Below are positions 1 through 10,212 of a DNA stretch of 46,982 bases, piece by piece. Positions within the stretch are counted from its first letter, which is position 1. Each line of letters begins with the position of its first letter. Location of the stretch: the NCBI GenBank assembly GCA_934572465.1, contig CAKTLG010000012.1:1-46982 (forward strand), in the 5' to 3' direction. The stretch is from an uncultured Oscillospiraceae bacterium. Its GTDB lineage: Bacteria > Bacillota > Clostridia > Oscillospirales > Oscillospiraceae. The notes beneath the pieces were generated by a model that was given only the letters and a program-made list of their open reading frames with translations, was not told the DNA's origin and did not search any database. Made by a program: the position numbers and the translations under genes.

Positions 1-94
1 CTTCCTCGAAACCGGCTCGCTTCATCCGCCACTGGCGGCGCTTCGCCGATTTCCATGTGCGTGACAATTTACACTTCTCAGGCCGCAAGTGTGG
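1..94. other. Unassigned left edge
   Basis: No gene could be assigned. The stretch is rich in short inverted repeats: GGCG-CTT-CGCC around 37-47, and ACACTT...AAGTGT around 71-92. It may be the tail of a repeat element or an untranslated region cut by the window edge. Confidence 0.3.
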
Positions 95-121
95 AAAACG
101 CCCGCCAATGGCGGGCGTTTT
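95..121. terminator. Bidirectional terminator-like hairpin
   Basis: A perfect 12-bp stem (AAAACGCCCGCC / GGCGGGCGTTTT) with an AAT loop. It has A and T tracts on both sides, so it could stop transcription in either direction. It lies beyond the end of rnjA. Confidence 0.7.
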
Positions 122-148
122 ATGCGCGCAGCGGCCTGCACCCCCCTC

Positions 149-173
149 AAAAAAGTGGCTTCGCCACTTTTTT
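149..173. terminator. rnjA terminator
   Basis: A perfect 11-bp stem (AAAAAAGTGGC / GCCACTTTTTT) with a TTC loop, ending 7 nt from the rnjA stop codon. On the minus strand the 3' arm ends in six T. The same style of hairpin (AAAAAGCGGC / GCCGCTTTTTT) recurs at 42986-43023 after hsp20, so this looks like a terminator family in this genome. Confidence 0.8.
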
Positions 174-179
174 GAAGTC

Positions 180-1841
180 TTAAAGTCTCGTGATGACCGG
201 CAGCACCATCGGGCTGCGCTTCGTCGCCTTGAAAAGATAATTGCTCACGGCGCTGCGGATCGCGCCCTTGAGCTCGTTCACGTCGCGCCCGCGCTTGCCG
301 CGGAAGCCCTCCGCCGTCGACATTGTAAGGTTCTTGAGATCCTGCAATATCTCCTCGGAATCCTTGACGTAGATGAACCCGCGCGTGATGATCTCAGGCT
401 CTGCGAGCAGATCGCCGTTCTGCGCGCTGACCGGCAGCACGACCACGACCATGCCGTCCTCGGCCAGATGCTTGCGGTCGCGCAGCACCACCGCGCCGAC
501 GTCGCCGACGCCGTAGCCGTCGACGAACACCTCGCCCGCGGGCGCGTAGCCGGGCACGCACTTCATCGAGCGCGCGCCGATCTCCACGGCGTCTCCGTTG
601 TCGCAGATGACGATGTTTTTGCGGTCCATACCCATCTGCATGGCAAGATCCTTATGGATCTGGAGCATCCGCTGCTCGCCGTGCACGGGGATAAAATACT
701 TGGGCTTTGTCAGCGCGTGGATGATCTTGAGCTCCTCCTGGCACGCGTGGCCCGAAACGTGCAGCATATCCGCGCGGTCGTAAATGACCTCCACGCCCTT
801 GCGGAACAGCTCGTTGATGACGCGCGAGACGGTATTTTCGTTGCCGGGGATCGCGCTCGCCGAGATGATGACGCGGTCGCCGGGGCCGACCTCGATCTGC
901 TTGTGCTGGGAGAACGCCATGCGGTACAGGGCGGACATCTCCTCGCCCTGCGAGCCGGTGGTGACGATGACCTGCTTTTCAAGCGGCATCGACTTGAGCT
1001 TGTTGATATCGACCACGGTGTTTTTCGGCGGCTTCATGTAGCCGAGGTCGGTGGCGACCTTCGTGACGTTCTCCATGCTGCGGCCCGTGACGGCGACCTT
1101 GCGCCCGCACTCCGCCGCCGCGTCCATGATCTGCTGGATGCGGTGGACGTTCGAGGCGAACGTCGTGACGATGATGCGCTGCTTGCAGCCCTGGAAAAGA
1201 CGGTTGAAGGTCCTGCCCACCGTGCGCTCGCTCATCGTGTAGCCCGGGCGCTCGACGTTCGTCGAATCCGCCAGCAGCGCGAGGACCCCCTGCTTGCCGA
1301 GCTCGCCGAAGCGCGCAAGGTCGATGACCTCGCCGTCGATGGGCGTCGAATCGATCTTGAAGTCGCCCGTGTGGACGACGGTGCCGAGCCCCGTGTGGAT
1401 GGCGAAGGCCACGCTGTCCGCGATGGAGTGGTTGACGTGGATGAACTCCACGCTGAACTTGCCGGCCTTGACGGTCATGCCGCTTTCCACCGTGACGATC
1501 TTCGTCGATTTGAGAAGGCCGTGCTCTTCGAGCTTTAAACGGATGAGTCCCGCGGTCAGGCGCGTGCAGTAGATGGGAATATTCACCTTTTTGAGGATGT
1601 AGGGCACGGCGCCGATGTGGTCCTCGTGCCCGTGGGTGATGAACAGGCCGCGGATGCGGTTCTTGTGCTTGACAAGATAGCTCACGTCGGGGATGACGCA
1701 GTCGATGCCGTACATGTCGTCGCCGGGGAAGGCCATGCCGCAGTCGACCACGATGATCTCGCCGCCGTATTCGTACACGGTCATATTCTTGCCGATCTCA
1801 TTGAGACCGCCGAGAGGGATGATTTTTAACTGTTCAGCCAA
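180..1841 (-). CDS. rnjA: Ribonuclease J
   Basis: RNase J is a metallo-beta-lactamase/beta-CASP nuclease with 5'-3' exo- and endonuclease activity in mRNA turnover and rRNA maturation in the cytoplasm. The 553-aa length is normal for the family. The Zn-binding motif HGHEDH is at residues 70-75. The HTGDFK strand follows near 155, a beta-CASP HVSGHA motif near 365, and PVHGE near 388. Start: TTG at 1841 in frame with AAGGAG about 11 nt upstream; no better ATG is present. The gene is monocistronic, diverges from gdpP and is followed by its own terminator. RNase J1 and J2 cannot be told apart from sequence alone; a single copy is seen here. Confidence 0.95.
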   Translation of the reverse strand: MAEQLKIIPLGGLNEIGKNMTVYEYGGEIIVVDCGMAFPGDDMYGIDCVIPDVSYLVKHKNRIRGLFITHGHEDHIGAVPYILKKVNIPIYCTRLTAGLIRLKLEEHGLLKSTKIVTVESGMTVKAGKFSVEFIHVNHSIADSVAFAIHTGLGTVVHTGDFKIDSTPIDGEVIDLARFGELGKQGVLALLADSTNVERPGYTMSERTVGRTFNRLFQGCKQRIIVTTFASNVHRIQQIMDAAAECGRKVAVTGRSMENVTKVATDLGYMKPPKNTVVDINKLKSMPLEKQVIVTTGSQGEEMSALYRMAFSQHKQIEVGPGDRVIISASAIPGNENTVSRVINELFRKGVEVIYDRADMLHVSGHACQEELKIIHALTKPKYFIPVHGEQRMLQIHKDLAMQMGMDRKNIVICDNGDAVEIGARSMKCVPGYAPAGEVFVDGYGVGDVGAVVLRDRKHLAEDGMVVVVLPVSAQNGDLLAEPEIITRGFIYVKDSEEILQDLKNLTMSTAEGFRGKRGRDVNELKGAIRSAVSNYLFKATKRSPMVLPVITRL

Positions 1842-2131
1842 TGCTGGATCAACTCCTTTTGATCGTAAGATTCAGAATGAAATGCATTTGTTTTGATTTT
1901 TTGTCATACTGTGTCCCGATCGAAAGGCGCAACGCTTAAGAGACGTCCGTGCCCGTGCTCCGTCCTGTTTCACGGAGCAGCTGCACCAGCAACGTCTTTT
2001 CAGATCGTATGGACTTTTCATATGATAACCGCGCAGACGCGGTCAAAACCCTTGCGCCGGCCCGCCCGCGCGCTCCCTGCAGCGCGGCGGAAACCGTTTC
2101 TACGGCGTAGTATAGCACATACGCCGGCAAA
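1842..2131 (-). other. Long rnjA 5' leader
   Basis: About 280 nt separate the predicted rnjA promoter from its TTG start. The leader holds an 8-bp hairpin at 1956-1979 (TGCTCCGT / ACGGAGCA on the minus strand) and an AT-rich stretch just before the Shine-Dalgarno. No known riboswitch was recognised. A long leader on a ribonuclease gene allows autoregulation by self-cleavage, which is inference only. Confidence 0.4.
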
Positions 2132-2160
2132 AGTATACCACATTTTTTGTCGGCTCGCAA
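2132..2160 (-). promoter_or_regulatory. rnjA promoter
   Basis: On the minus strand, TTGCGA (2155-2160), a 17-nt spacer and TATACT (2132-2137) match a sigma-A promoter. Confidence 0.65.
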
Positions 2161-2176
2161 AAATTTAACATTTATA

Positions 2177-2206
2177 TTGTGTCCGGCCGGTATTCCGTGT
2201 TATAAT
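2177..2206 (+). promoter_or_regulatory. gdpP operon promoter
   Basis: TTGTGT (2177-2182), an 18-nt spacer and a perfect TATAAT (2201-2206), with the gdpP start 42 nt downstream of the -10. Confidence 0.7.
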
Positions 2207-2247
2207 GTGATGAACTATTATCCTCTGGGGAACAGGAGGGCATTTCC

Positions 2248-4239
2248 ATGAAGAACCGCAGGATCAGCAAGCTCGTGGAGCCAAGCTTCCGGCTCTACTT
2301 CCTTGTCGGCTTTCTCTTTGCCGCCGTCACGCTGCGCGTGAGCATCCCGCTCGCCGTCTGCGAGGCCGCGGCCATGGCCTTTCTCTGGTGGTACTTCCGC
2401 CACACGGCGCAGAAGCGCCGCGAGGGCATCCGCCAGTACATCGACGACGTGACCGACGACATGACCACCGCCGACAAGGCCTCCATGCTCTCGGCGCCGT
2501 TTGCGATGATGGTCTTCCGCCCCGACACGCAGGAGATCCTGTGGAGCAACGACAGCTTTCTCCAGCTCACCGGCGTGCGCGAGGATATCTTCGATAACCG
2601 CATCGACGATGTGCTGCCCGATCTCCCCACCCACTGGCTGCTCGAGGGCAAGAGCGAATGCCCCGACACCGTCATCCTGAACGGCCGGCACTTCCGCGTG
2701 TTCGGCAATCTCAGCCACCCCACCGCCCGCCGCGGCGCGCAGAGCCTCCTCGCCACGACCTACTGGACGGACGTGACCGAGCAGGACGCGCTGCGCGAGG
2801 AGAACGAGAGCCGCCGTCCCATCGTCGCGGTCATCTACATCGACAACTACGAGGAGCTGATGAAGGCCGGCAGCGAGGCGTCCCGCAGCGCGGTGCTCGC
2901 CGCCATCGACGAGCGCCTGAACGGCTGGCTCAAGGATTCCCACAGCCTGCTGCGCAAGTTCGACCGCAACCGCTATGTGCTCGTCACGACCGAGCAGGAA
3001 TACCAGAAGCTCCTTGAGGGCAAGTTCTCCGTGCTCGACGCGGTGCGCGGCGTCGTGACCGAGGACGGCGTCGCCGCGACGCTCTCGATCGGCGTGGGCA
3101 AGGATGTGGACGATTACGAGACGCTTTATCAGAACGCCATGCTCTCGATCGAAATGGCGCTCTCGCGCGGCGGCGATCAGGTCGTCGTGCGCAACCGGCT
3201 CGATTTCGAGTTCTACGGCGGCAAGGCCAAGTCTCCTGAAAAGCGCACGAAGGTCAAATCCCGCGTCATGGCCAACGCCCTCGGCGAGCTCATCTCCGAC
3301 GCGGGGCAGATCTTCGTCATGGGCCATGCGCACGCGGATATGGACGTGGTCGGCGCGGCGGCCGGCATCTGCTGCATCGCGCGCAAGCGCGGGAAGAAGG
3401 CGCAGATCGTTATCGACATGGAGGACAACGTCGCAAAGCCGCTGCTCGACAAGCTCGCGGCCCTGCCGGAATATAAGGACGCCTTCATCTCCGGCAGCGA
3501 CGCTTTTATTTCCGCCCGTCAGGGCGCGCTGCTCGTGGTGGTGGACACGAACCGCCCCGACTTTGTCGAATCCCAGCAGCTGCTCGACGCGTGCAACCGC
3601 GTGGCCGTCATCGACCATCACAGGCGGGCGGCGAGCTACATCGAATCCGCCGCGCTCAACTTCCACGAGCCGTATGCCTCCAGCGCCTCCGAGCTCGTAA
3701 CGGAGCTTCTGCAGTACCTCGCCGAACCGAGCGACCTTCAGCGCGCGGAGGCCGAGGCGCTGCTCGCCGGCATCGTGCTCGATACGAAAAACTTTACCAT
3801 GCGCACCGGCGGGCGCACGTTTGAGGCCGCGGCCTTCCTGCGCCGCGCGGGCGCGGACACGGCCGATGTGCAGCGGCTTTTCCAGAGCGACCTCGCCGGC
3901 ATGGTCGAGCGCTACGACATCATCCGCCACGCCGAGCTCGTCCACGGCGACATCGCCGTGGCGGCGGTCGAAAAGGAGATCGACCGCGTGACGGCCGCCA
4001 AGGCCGCCGACGAGCTTCTGACCCTTTCGGGCATCCACGCCTCGGTGGTGCTCTTCAAGCACGGCACGGGCGTGAACCTCTCGGCGCGCTCGCTCGGCGA
4101 GATCAACGTGCAGTTCATCATGGAGAAGCTGGGCGGCGGCGGCAACTCCACCACCGCCGGCGGACAGGTGCCCGACGCCACGGTGGACGATGTGCGCGAG
4201 CGTCTGCTTGCCGCCATCGACGAATATATGGAAGAATAA
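2248..4239 (+). CDS. gdpP: Cyclic-di-AMP phosphodiesterase GdpP
   Basis: Membrane-bound enzyme that hydrolyses c-di-AMP to pApA, controlling osmolyte and wall homeostasis. At 663 aa the architecture is the usual one: two N-terminal membrane segments (about 12-50), a degenerate PAS region (about 80-170), a degenerate GGDEF region (about 190-320), a DHH domain and a DHHA1 domain. The DHH metal ligands are visible as H360, D364, D366 and the D456-H457-H458 triad. The DHHA1 glycine motif GGGGN is near 630. ATG start with AGGAGG. It is followed after 25 nt by rplI and then dnaB, the gdpP-rplI-dnaB order typical of Firmicutes, which supports the call. Confidence 0.95.
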   Translation: MKNRRISKLVEPSFRLYFLVGFLFAAVTLRVSIPLAVCEAAAMAFLWWYFRHTAQKRREGIRQYIDDVTDDMTTADKASMLSAPFAMMVFRPDTQEILWSNDSFLQLTGVREDIFDNRIDDVLPDLPTHWLLEGKSECPDTVILNGRHFRVFGNLSHPTARRGAQSLLATTYWTDVTEQDALREENESRRPIVAVIYIDNYEELMKAGSEASRSAVLAAIDERLNGWLKDSHSLLRKFDRNRYVLVTTEQEYQKLLEGKFSVLDAVRGVVTEDGVAATLSIGVGKDVDDYETLYQNAMLSIEMALSRGGDQVVVRNRLDFEFYGGKAKSPEKRTKVKSRVMANALGELISDAGQIFVMGHAHADMDVVGAAAGICCIARKRGKKAQIVIDMEDNVAKPLLDKLAALPEYKDAFISGSDAFISARQGALLVVVDTNRPDFVESQQLLDACNRVAVIDHHRRAASYIESAALNFHEPYASSASELVTELLQYLAEPSDLQRAEAEALLAGIVLDTKNFTMRTGGRTFEAAAFLRRAGADTADVQRLFQSDLAGMVERYDIIRHAELVHGDIAVAAVEKEIDRVTAAKAADELLTLSGIHASVVLFKHGTGVNLSARSLGEINVQFIMEKLGGGGNSTTAGGQVPDATVDDVRERLLAAIDEYMEE

Positions 4240-4264
4240 ACTATCCCACAAGGAGGAAACCAAT

Positions 4265-4711
4265 ATGAAAGTTATTTTGATGCAGGACGTCCGCGGCCAG
4301 GGCAAGAAGGGCCAGATGATCGACGCAGCCGAGGGCTACGCCAGAAACTTCCTGATCCCGCGCAAGCTCGCCATCCCCGCCACGACCGACGCGATCAACA
4401 CCATGAACCTCAAGGAAAAGGCCCGCCGCGCCGAGGAGGCCGCGAACCGTCAGGCCGCGGTCGAAATGAGCGGCAGGCTCAAGAGCGTCACCGTCAGGCT
4501 CACGGCCAAGGGCGGCAAGGAGGGCAAGCTCTTCGGCGCCATCACGAGCAAGGAGATCTCCGAGGGGCTCATGAGCCAGTTCCAGCTCGACATGCCCAAG
4601 CAGAAGATCGTGCTCGACGAGCCGATCAAGGCCTTCGGCGAATACGAGGTCAAGGCCAAGCTCGGCTACGAGGTGAGCGCCAAGTTCTCCGTCAGCGTCA
4701 CGGAGGAATAA
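4265..4711 (+). CDS. rplI: 50S ribosomal protein L9
   Basis: Ribosomal protein L9 of the large subunit, 148 aa, the standard length. The N-terminal domain with the GxGKKGQ motif binds 23S rRNA; a charged connecting helix (about 45-75) leads to the C-terminal domain. The ATG at 4265 was chosen because AGGAGG lies 8 nt upstream and the protein then begins MKVILMQDV as in the family. The same frame is open further upstream, but that part overlaps gdpP and has no homology. Confidence 0.97.
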   Translation: MKVILMQDVRGQGKKGQMIDAAEGYARNFLIPRKLAIPATTDAINTMNLKEKARRAEEAANRQAAVEMSGRLKSVTVRLTAKGGKEGKLFGAITSKEISEGLMSQFQLDMPKQKIVLDEPIKAFGEYEVKAKLGYEVSAKFSVSVTEE

Positions 4712-4744
4712 GTCCCCACCAATCTGCGATAAGGAGGGCCTCTC

Positions 4745-6094
4745 GTGGAAGATATCTTCTACCGGCAGATGCCTCACTCCCTCGAGGCGGAGCAGTCCGT
4801 GCTCGGCTCCATGCTCATCGATGCGAACTGCGTCAAGGACGTGATGGAGCTTCTCCGTCCCGACGATTTCTATCTGCGCCAGAACCGCGAGATCTTTGAA
4901 ACGATCTACTCCATGTTCGTCTACTCCCGCCCCATCGACGGCGTGACCGTCGCGGGCGAGATGGAAAAGAACGGCACATATGACGAGACCACCACGCGCC
5001 CGTACCTCGCCCAGCTCATGGACGTGACGCCCACGAGCGCGAACGTGATGGAATATGCCGCGATCGTGCGCGACAAATCGCTGCTGCGCGCGCTCTACAC
5101 CGCCGCGGGCGAGATCTCCGCCATGGTGCAGGACGGCGCGGGCGGCGCCTCGAGCGTGCTCGAGGCCGCCGAGCAGAAGATCTACGCCGTGCGCCGCGGA
5201 CGCTCCGCGCAGAACATGACGCACATCGGCGTCGTTCTGCAGGGCGTGCTCGACCATCTGAGCGAGCTGAGCGCCTCGGGCGGCAAAACGCTGCCGGGCC
5301 TTTCCACAGGTCTCGGCGTGCTCGACGATAAGACGAACGGTCTCAACAGATCCGACCTTGTGCTGCTGGCTGCGCGCCCGGGCATGGGCAAGACGAGCAT
5401 GGCGCTCAACATGGCGCTCAACGTCGCGCGCTCGAGCGGCAAGGCCGTCGCGGTCTTCTCGCTCGAAATGTCGCGCGAGCAGCTCGTCACGCGCATTCTT
5501 TCCAGTCAGGCCACGGTGGAGAACCAGCGCCTTGTCACCGGCAACCTGCGCGAGCAGGACTGGGTGAACATTGCCAACGCAGCCGCCGTGCTCTCGGGCC
5601 TCAACATTCTCATCGACGATAACCCGCTGCTCACCGTGGCGGATATGAACGCCAAGTGCCGCCGCATCGACGATCTCGGCCTTGTCGTGATCGACTATCT
5701 TCAGCTGATGACCTCCGCCGGCGGCGGCAAGGGCTACAGCGGCGAAAACCGCCAGCAGGCGGTGAGCGACATGTCGCGTATGCTCAAGATCATGGCAAAG
5801 GAGCTGCAGGTCCCTGTGCTGTGTCTCTCGCAGCTCTCGCGTGCCAACGAAAAGCGCGACGATAAGCGCCCCATGCTCTCCGACCTGCGCGAATCCGGCG
5901 CGATCGAGCAGGACGCGGACATCGTCCTGTTCCTCTATCGCGACGACTACTATCACGAGGACTCGGAAAAGCACAATATCGCCGAGTGCATCATCGCCAA
6001 GAACCGCCACGGCGAAACGGGCAAGGTAGAGCTCGCCTGGTCGCCGCAGTACACCACCTTCTCCTCGATCGACCGCTACCATGAGGAGGAGTGA
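4745..6094 (+). CDS. dnaB: Replicative DNA helicase DnaB
   Basis: Hexameric replication-fork helicase (called DnaC in Bacillus), 449 aa. The N-terminal helical collar domain (about 8-110) is followed by the RecA-like motor. Walker A GMGKTS lies around 213, Walker B VVIDYLQL around 313, and the later LSQLSR and DLRESGAIEQDAD motifs are intact. Start GTG at 4745 with AAGGAGG. The 3' end overlaps tilS by 14 nt, so translation is probably coupled. Confidence 0.96.
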   Translation: MEDIFYRQMPHSLEAEQSVLGSMLIDANCVKDVMELLRPDDFYLRQNREIFETIYSMFVYSRPIDGVTVAGEMEKNGTYDETTTRPYLAQLMDVTPTSANVMEYAAIVRDKSLLRALYTAAGEISAMVQDGAGGASSVLEAAEQKIYAVRRGRSAQNMTHIGVVLQGVLDHLSELSASGGKTLPGLSTGLGVLDDKTNGLNRSDLVLLAARPGMGKTSMALNMALNVARSSGKAVAVFSLEMSREQLVTRILSSQATVENQRLVTGNLREQDWVNIANAAAVLSGLNILIDDNPLLTVADMNAKCRRIDDLGLVVIDYLQLMTSAGGGKGYSGENRQQAVSDMSRMLKIMAKELQVPVLCLSQLSRANEKRDDKRPMLSDLRESGAIEQDADIVLFLYRDDYYHEDSEKHNIAECIIAKNRHGETGKVELAWSPQYTTFSSIDRYHEEE

Positions 6095-7448
6095 GCTCAC
6101 CGGCGCGCAGGCGCTCTGCGCACGGTATCTCGATCCCGCGCGTCCCGTCCTCGCCGCCGTCTCCGGCGGGCTGGACTCGATGTGTCTGCTGTATTTTCTG
6201 CGCGAGCAGGGCTATGGCGTTGCCTGCGCGCACTTCAACCACCGGCTGCGCGGCGCAGAGGCCGACGGCGACGAGCAGTTCGTGCGCGCATGGTGCGAGG
6301 CGCGCGCCATCCCCTTTTACGCCGGCTCCGGCGACGTGCGCGCGTATGCGCGCGAAAACGGCCGGAGCGTCGAGGAGGCCGCGCGCACGCTGCGCCACGC
6401 CTTTCTGCGGCAGACGGCGTCCGCGCTGCACGCGCAGCTCGCGCTGGCGCACCACGCGGACGACAACGCCGAGACCGTGCTTTTGAATCTCATCCGCGGC
6501 ACGGATCTGCGCGGTCTTTGCGGCATGAAGCCGCTTCAGGGCGGCATCGTCCGTCCGCTGCTCACGCAGACGCGCGCCGAGCTTGCCGCCTACGCTTCAG
6601 CGCGCGGCGTCCCGCACGTTGAGGATCGCACGAACGCCGATCCCGACGCCGCCGCGCGGAACTATCTGCGCCTTGATATCCTGCCGCGCCTGCAAACGCT
6701 CAACCCCCGCGCAAGCGAGCACATCGCCGCAGCGGCGCGCTCGCTGACCGCGCTCGACGACGCGCTCGAGCGCGAGACCGACGCACTGATGGCGCGCGCA
6801 TCCCTTGAAGACGGCCGCGTCACGCTGCCGCTCGAGGCCTTCCGCGCCGCGCCCGAGACCGTGCGCGCGCGCGCCGTGCTGCGCATGGCGGACCTTCTCG
6901 GCCTTGGCCGCAGAGATATCGTCCGCGCGCAGCTCGAGGCCATTTTTGCCCTTGTGCAAAAAAGCGGCCGCGCCGAACGCTCCGTTTCCCTGCCGCGCGG
7001 CGCGCGCGCCCTGTGCGCGGACGGCGCGCTGACGGTGGAGCTTTCCCCCGCCGCGCCGCGGGAGATGCCGCTTTTGCCGAACGTTCCCGCGCGCTGGGGC
7101 GGCTATGCGCTCACGCTGCTCAGCGCGCCCGACGGCGAGGGACTTTCCCTCCGCGCGCTCTTGCCGGACGAAACGCTGCGCGTTCTGCCCTGCGACGCCG
7201 GTTCGTTCCTCACGCTCGCGGGCGCGAACGGCGCGCGCAGCGTCAAGCGCCTGTGCCTTGACCGCCGCATCCCGCCCTCCGTGCGCGATACGCTGCCCGC
7301 GTTCTACGTAAACGGGCGGCTCGCCGCCGTCTGGCCGCTGGGCGCGGATATCTCCTTTTCCCCCACGCAGGGCGGCGAACGCTGCTTCATCCGCGTTTCC
7401 CCCGCACAGGACTTCTGTACGCTTCACGGCGACGCCTCGCCGTGCTGA
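6081..7448 (+). CDS. tilS: tRNA(Ile)-lysidine synthase
   Basis: TilS attaches lysine to C34 of the CAU-anticodon isoleucine tRNA, changing it to read AUA; it is essential in most bacteria. 455 aa. The PP-loop ATP pyrophosphatase motif SGGLDS is at 28-33, and the HHADDNAET motif of the N-type synthetase domain is near 135. The C-terminal substrate-binding region (about 330-450) is more divergent. ATG at 6081 lies inside the end of dnaB; the GAGGAGG just after it cannot serve an in-frame start, so the start is coupled and less certain than the rest. Confidence 0.9.
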   Translation: MRRSELTGAQALCARYLDPARPVLAAVSGGLDSMCLLYFLREQGYGVACAHFNHRLRGAEADGDEQFVRAWCEARAIPFYAGSGDVRAYARENGRSVEEAARTLRHAFLRQTASALHAQLALAHHADDNAETVLLNLIRGTDLRGLCGMKPLQGGIVRPLLTQTRAELAAYASARGVPHVEDRTNADPDAAARNYLRLDILPRLQTLNPRASEHIAAAARSLTALDDALERETDALMARASLEDGRVTLPLEAFRAAPETVRARAVLRMADLLGLGRRDIVRAQLEAIFALVQKSGRAERSVSLPRGARALCADGALTVELSPAAPREMPLLPNVPARWGGYALTLLSAPDGEGLSLRALLPDETLRVLPCDAGSFLTLAGANGARSVKRLCLDRRIPPSVRDTLPAFYVNGRLAAVWPLGADISFSPTQGGERCFIRVSPAQDFCTLHGDASPC

Positions 7449-7489
7449 TAAATATTACATCAAATAAAGAAAGTTGAGAAAGAAACGCT

Positions 7490-8044
7490 ATGGCTAAGAG
7501 CAACATGGATCAGGACATCCTGAAGGTACTGTATTCCGAGGAGCAGATCAAAGCGCGCGTGCAGGAGATGGGCGATACGCTGTACGAGCAGTTCAAGGAC
7601 AAGGACCCGCTGTTCCTCGGCGTGCTGAAGGGCAGCTTCATCTTCATGGCGGACATCGTGCGCGCCTGCCAGATCAAGAGCGATGTGGAATTCATCGCCG
7701 TCTCCTCGTACCAGAACGCGACCTCGTCCTCCGGCGTCGTGCAGATCACCCACGATCTCCAGCAGGACATCACCGGCCGCGACCTCGTCGTCATCGAGGA
7801 TATCCTCGACTCCGGCAACACGCTCTACTTCCTCAAGAACTACTTCATCACCAAGGGCGCCAGGAGCGTCACCATCGTGACGCTGCTCGACAAGCCCGCC
7901 CGCCGCTGCAAGCCCATCACCGCGGATCTCGCGGGCTTTGAGGTCCCCGACGAGTTCGTCGTCGGCTACGGTCTCGATTACGCCCAGAAGTACCGCAACA
8001 TGCCCTACATCGGCGTGCTCAAGCCTGAGGTGTACAGCAAATAA
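7490..8044 (+). CDS. hpt: Hypoxanthine phosphoribosyltransferase
   Basis: Purine salvage enzyme making IMP or GMP from hypoxanthine or guanine and PRPP in the cytosol; 184 aa, normal length. The PRPP-binding motif VVIEDILDSGNT is at about 100-111, and the flexible-loop SSYQNAT segment is near 70. The order tilS-hpt-ftsH is conserved across Firmicutes. ATG with a GAGAAAG-type ribosome site. Confidence 0.95.
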   Translation: MAKSNMDQDILKVLYSEEQIKARVQEMGDTLYEQFKDKDPLFLGVLKGSFIFMADIVRACQIKSDVEFIAVSSYQNATSSSGVVQITHDLQQDITGRDLVVIEDILDSGNTLYFLKNYFITKGARSVTIVTLLDKPARRCKPITADLAGFEVPDEFVVGYGLDYAQKYRNMPYIGVLKPEVYSK

Positions 8045-8068
8045 TCTGCAAGCAAGGAGGACACCCAC

Positions 8069-9919
8069 TTGACTCAGCAAACAAAGCGTCCCAGCCTGAT
8101 CCCGTATCTGCTGATCCTTCTGCTGCTCGTCGGCGCATACGGCTTTATGAACCGCCCCGCCGAGCCGGAGCCGTCCTATGCCGAGATCCGCGCGCTTTTC
8201 GAGCAGGAAAAGGTCCAGTCGTTCACCGTGACGGACACCACGCTGCGCGTAAAGCTCCGCGAGGCCGTCGACGGCAAGACCGAGCTTACAAAGGATCTTT
8301 TCAGCTTCTCGCTCTTTTATGAAGATCTCGGCGCGCTCATCGAGCAGCAGAAGGCCGACGGCATCATCGAGGATTACGATATTTCCGCCGACCATTCCGT
8401 CAACTATGTCGCGCTGCTCGCGCCCTATGTGCTCGCCATCCTCGGCATTTTCGCCATCTGGTACTTCCTCTCCCTCCGCTCGGCGGGCGGAGGCGGCGGC
8501 GACCGCATGGCAAAGTTCGGCACGGCGTCGTTCAAGACCGGCGGGGACAACAAGCGTCCCACGACCTTCGCCGACGTTGCCGGCGCGGACGAGGAAAAGG
8601 AGGAGCTGCAGGAGATCGTCGATTTCCTCAAGGAGCCGTCGAAGTTCATCGACCTCGGCGCGCGCATCCCCAAGGGCGTGCTGCTCGTCGGCCCTCCGGG
8701 CACGGGCAAAACGCTGCTTGCCCGCGCCGTCGCGGGCGAGGCGGGCGTGCAGTTCCTCTCGATCTCCGGCTCCGACTTTGTTGAAATGTATGTCGGCGTC
8801 GGCGCGAGCCGCGTGCGCGACCTCTTTGAGCAGGCGAAAAAGGCCGCTCCCGCCATCATCTTCATCGACGAGATCGACGCTGTGGGCCGCCAGCGCGGCA
8901 CGGGCCTCGGCGGCGGACACGACGAGCGCGAGCAGACGCTCAACCAGCTGCTCGTCGAGATGGACGGCTTCGGCACGAACGAGGGCGTCGTCGTCATGGC
9001 CGCGACCAACCGCGCCGACATCCTCGATCCCGCGCTGCTGCGCCCCGGCCGCTTCGACCGTCAGGTCTACGTGGGCCTGCCCGACATCCGCGGCCGCGAG
9101 GAGATCCTGAAGATCCACGCCAAAAACAAGCCCCTCGCCGAAGACGTCGATCTCTCCACCGTCGCCAGGGGCACGCCGGGCTTCACGGGCGCAGACCTTG
9201 AGAACCTCTGCAACGAGGCGGCGCTGCTCGCCGCGCGCCGCGGCAGCAAGCTCATCACGATGTCCGACTTCTCCGAAGCCGAGATCAAGGTCATCGCAGG
9301 CCCCGAGAAAAAGAGCCGCGTCGTCAGCGAGCACGAGCGCAAACTCACCGCCTATCACGAGGCGGGTCACGCCATTGTCATGCACGCCCTGCCGACGCAC
9401 GACCCCGTCCATCAGATCACCATTATCCCGCGCGGCAGCGCCGGCGGCATGACGATCTCGCTGCCCGCGGAGGACCGCTCGTACCAGTCCAAGCGCTTTA
9501 TGGAGGAGCAGATCGTCTCGCTCCTTGGCGGGCGTGTCGCCGAAAAGCTGATGCTCGGCGATATCTCCACCGGCGCGTCGAACGATATCCAGCGCGCCTC
9601 GCAGATCGCCCGCCGCATGGTCACGGTCTACGGCATGAGCGACCGTCTCGGCGCGATCTCGTTTGAATCCGGCCATGATGAGATCTTCATCGGCCGCTCC
9701 ATGGCGCAGGCGAAGTCGTACTCCGAGCAGGTCGCCGCGCTCATCGACGAGGAGGTCAAGGCCATTATCGACCGCGCCTATGAGCGCTGCGAGGATATTC
9801 TCTCGCGCGACAGCGTCCATCTCACCGCCGTCGCCGAGTTCCTGCTCGCGCACGAGACGATGAGCGCGGAGGAATTTGAGGCCGTTTTTGCCGATAACGC
9901 GCCCAAAACGGAGGGTTGA
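8069..9919 (+). CDS. ftsH: ATP-dependent zinc metalloprotease FtsH
   Basis: Membrane AAA+ protease that degrades misfolded membrane proteins and regulators. 616 aa. Two membrane segments (about 8-26 and 112-133) flank a small extracytoplasmic domain. Walker A GPPGTGKT is at about 208-215, Walker B IIFIDEID near 266, then the SRH arginine motif and the Zn site HEAGH at about 430-434. TTG start at 8069 with AAGGAGG. It ends the tilS-hpt-ftsH set and is followed by a strong terminator. Confidence 0.97.
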   Translation: MTQQTKRPSLIPYLLILLLLVGAYGFMNRPAEPEPSYAEIRALFEQEKVQSFTVTDTTLRVKLREAVDGKTELTKDLFSFSLFYEDLGALIEQQKADGIIEDYDISADHSVNYVALLAPYVLAILGIFAIWYFLSLRSAGGGGGDRMAKFGTASFKTGGDNKRPTTFADVAGADEEKEELQEIVDFLKEPSKFIDLGARIPKGVLLVGPPGTGKTLLARAVAGEAGVQFLSISGSDFVEMYVGVGASRVRDLFEQAKKAAPAIIFIDEIDAVGRQRGTGLGGGHDEREQTLNQLLVEMDGFGTNEGVVVMAATNRADILDPALLRPGRFDRQVYVGLPDIRGREEILKIHAKNKPLAEDVDLSTVARGTPGFTGADLENLCNEAALLAARRGSKLITMSDFSEAEIKVIAGPEKKSRVVSEHERKLTAYHEAGHAIVMHALPTHDPVHQITIIPRGSAGGMTISLPAEDRSYQSKRFMEEQIVSLLGGRVAEKLMLGDISTGASNDIQRASQIARRMVTVYGMSDRLGAISFESGHDEIFIGRSMAQAKSYSEQVAALIDEEVKAIIDRAYERCEDILSRDSVHLTAVAEFLLAHETMSAEEFEAVFADNAPKTEG

Positions 9920-10010
9920 CGGCAATATCGTTCCCGTTTTCATCAGGTCTTCCTATTTTCCGCCGCCCGCGTTGTGCATTTTAACTAGAAACAGTTGTCC
10001 TTTCTTCAAA

Positions 10011-10047
10011 AACAAAAGAGGTGCGGAGCATCCGCACCTCTTTTGTT
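10011..10047. terminator. ftsH terminator
   Basis: A perfect 17-bp stem (AACAAAAGAGGTGCGGA and its complement) with a GCA loop, rich in A/T at the base and followed by GTTTTT. It closes the core-gene block before the liv operon. Confidence 0.95.
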
Positions 10048-10139
10048 TGTTTTTCTACCGCGGACAAACGGCCTGTATGTAAAGAAAATCCGACATTTTT
10101 GCCGTTTGGTCTCATAGAAAAGATTGGCATTTTTGTTGC

Positions 10140-10168
10140 TTGCGGCCAGTACCATGATAGAGTAATAT
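10140..10168 (+). promoter_or_regulatory. livK promoter
   Basis: TTGCGG (10140-10145), a 17-nt spacer and TAATAT (10163-10168), 45 nt before livK. No operator could be assigned. Confidence 0.55.
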
Positions 10169-10212
10169 ATAGAGCATCGCAATAAGTCCAATCTATTCAG
10201 GAGGATTTTATC

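Noticed and set aside
1..56. Possible start of a minus-strand gene (ATG at 54-56) running off the left edge
   Set aside because: Only 18 codons, no Shine-Dalgarno and hairpin-rich; cannot be supported.
1936..2160. 74-codon frame upstream of rnjA
   Set aside because: It includes the predicted rnjA promoter and its Arg-rich sequence looks non-coding.
6091..6486. GTG start after GAGGAGG for an alternative tilS reading
   Set aside because: It is out of frame with the PP-loop protein; only ATG 6081 reads the TilS motifs.
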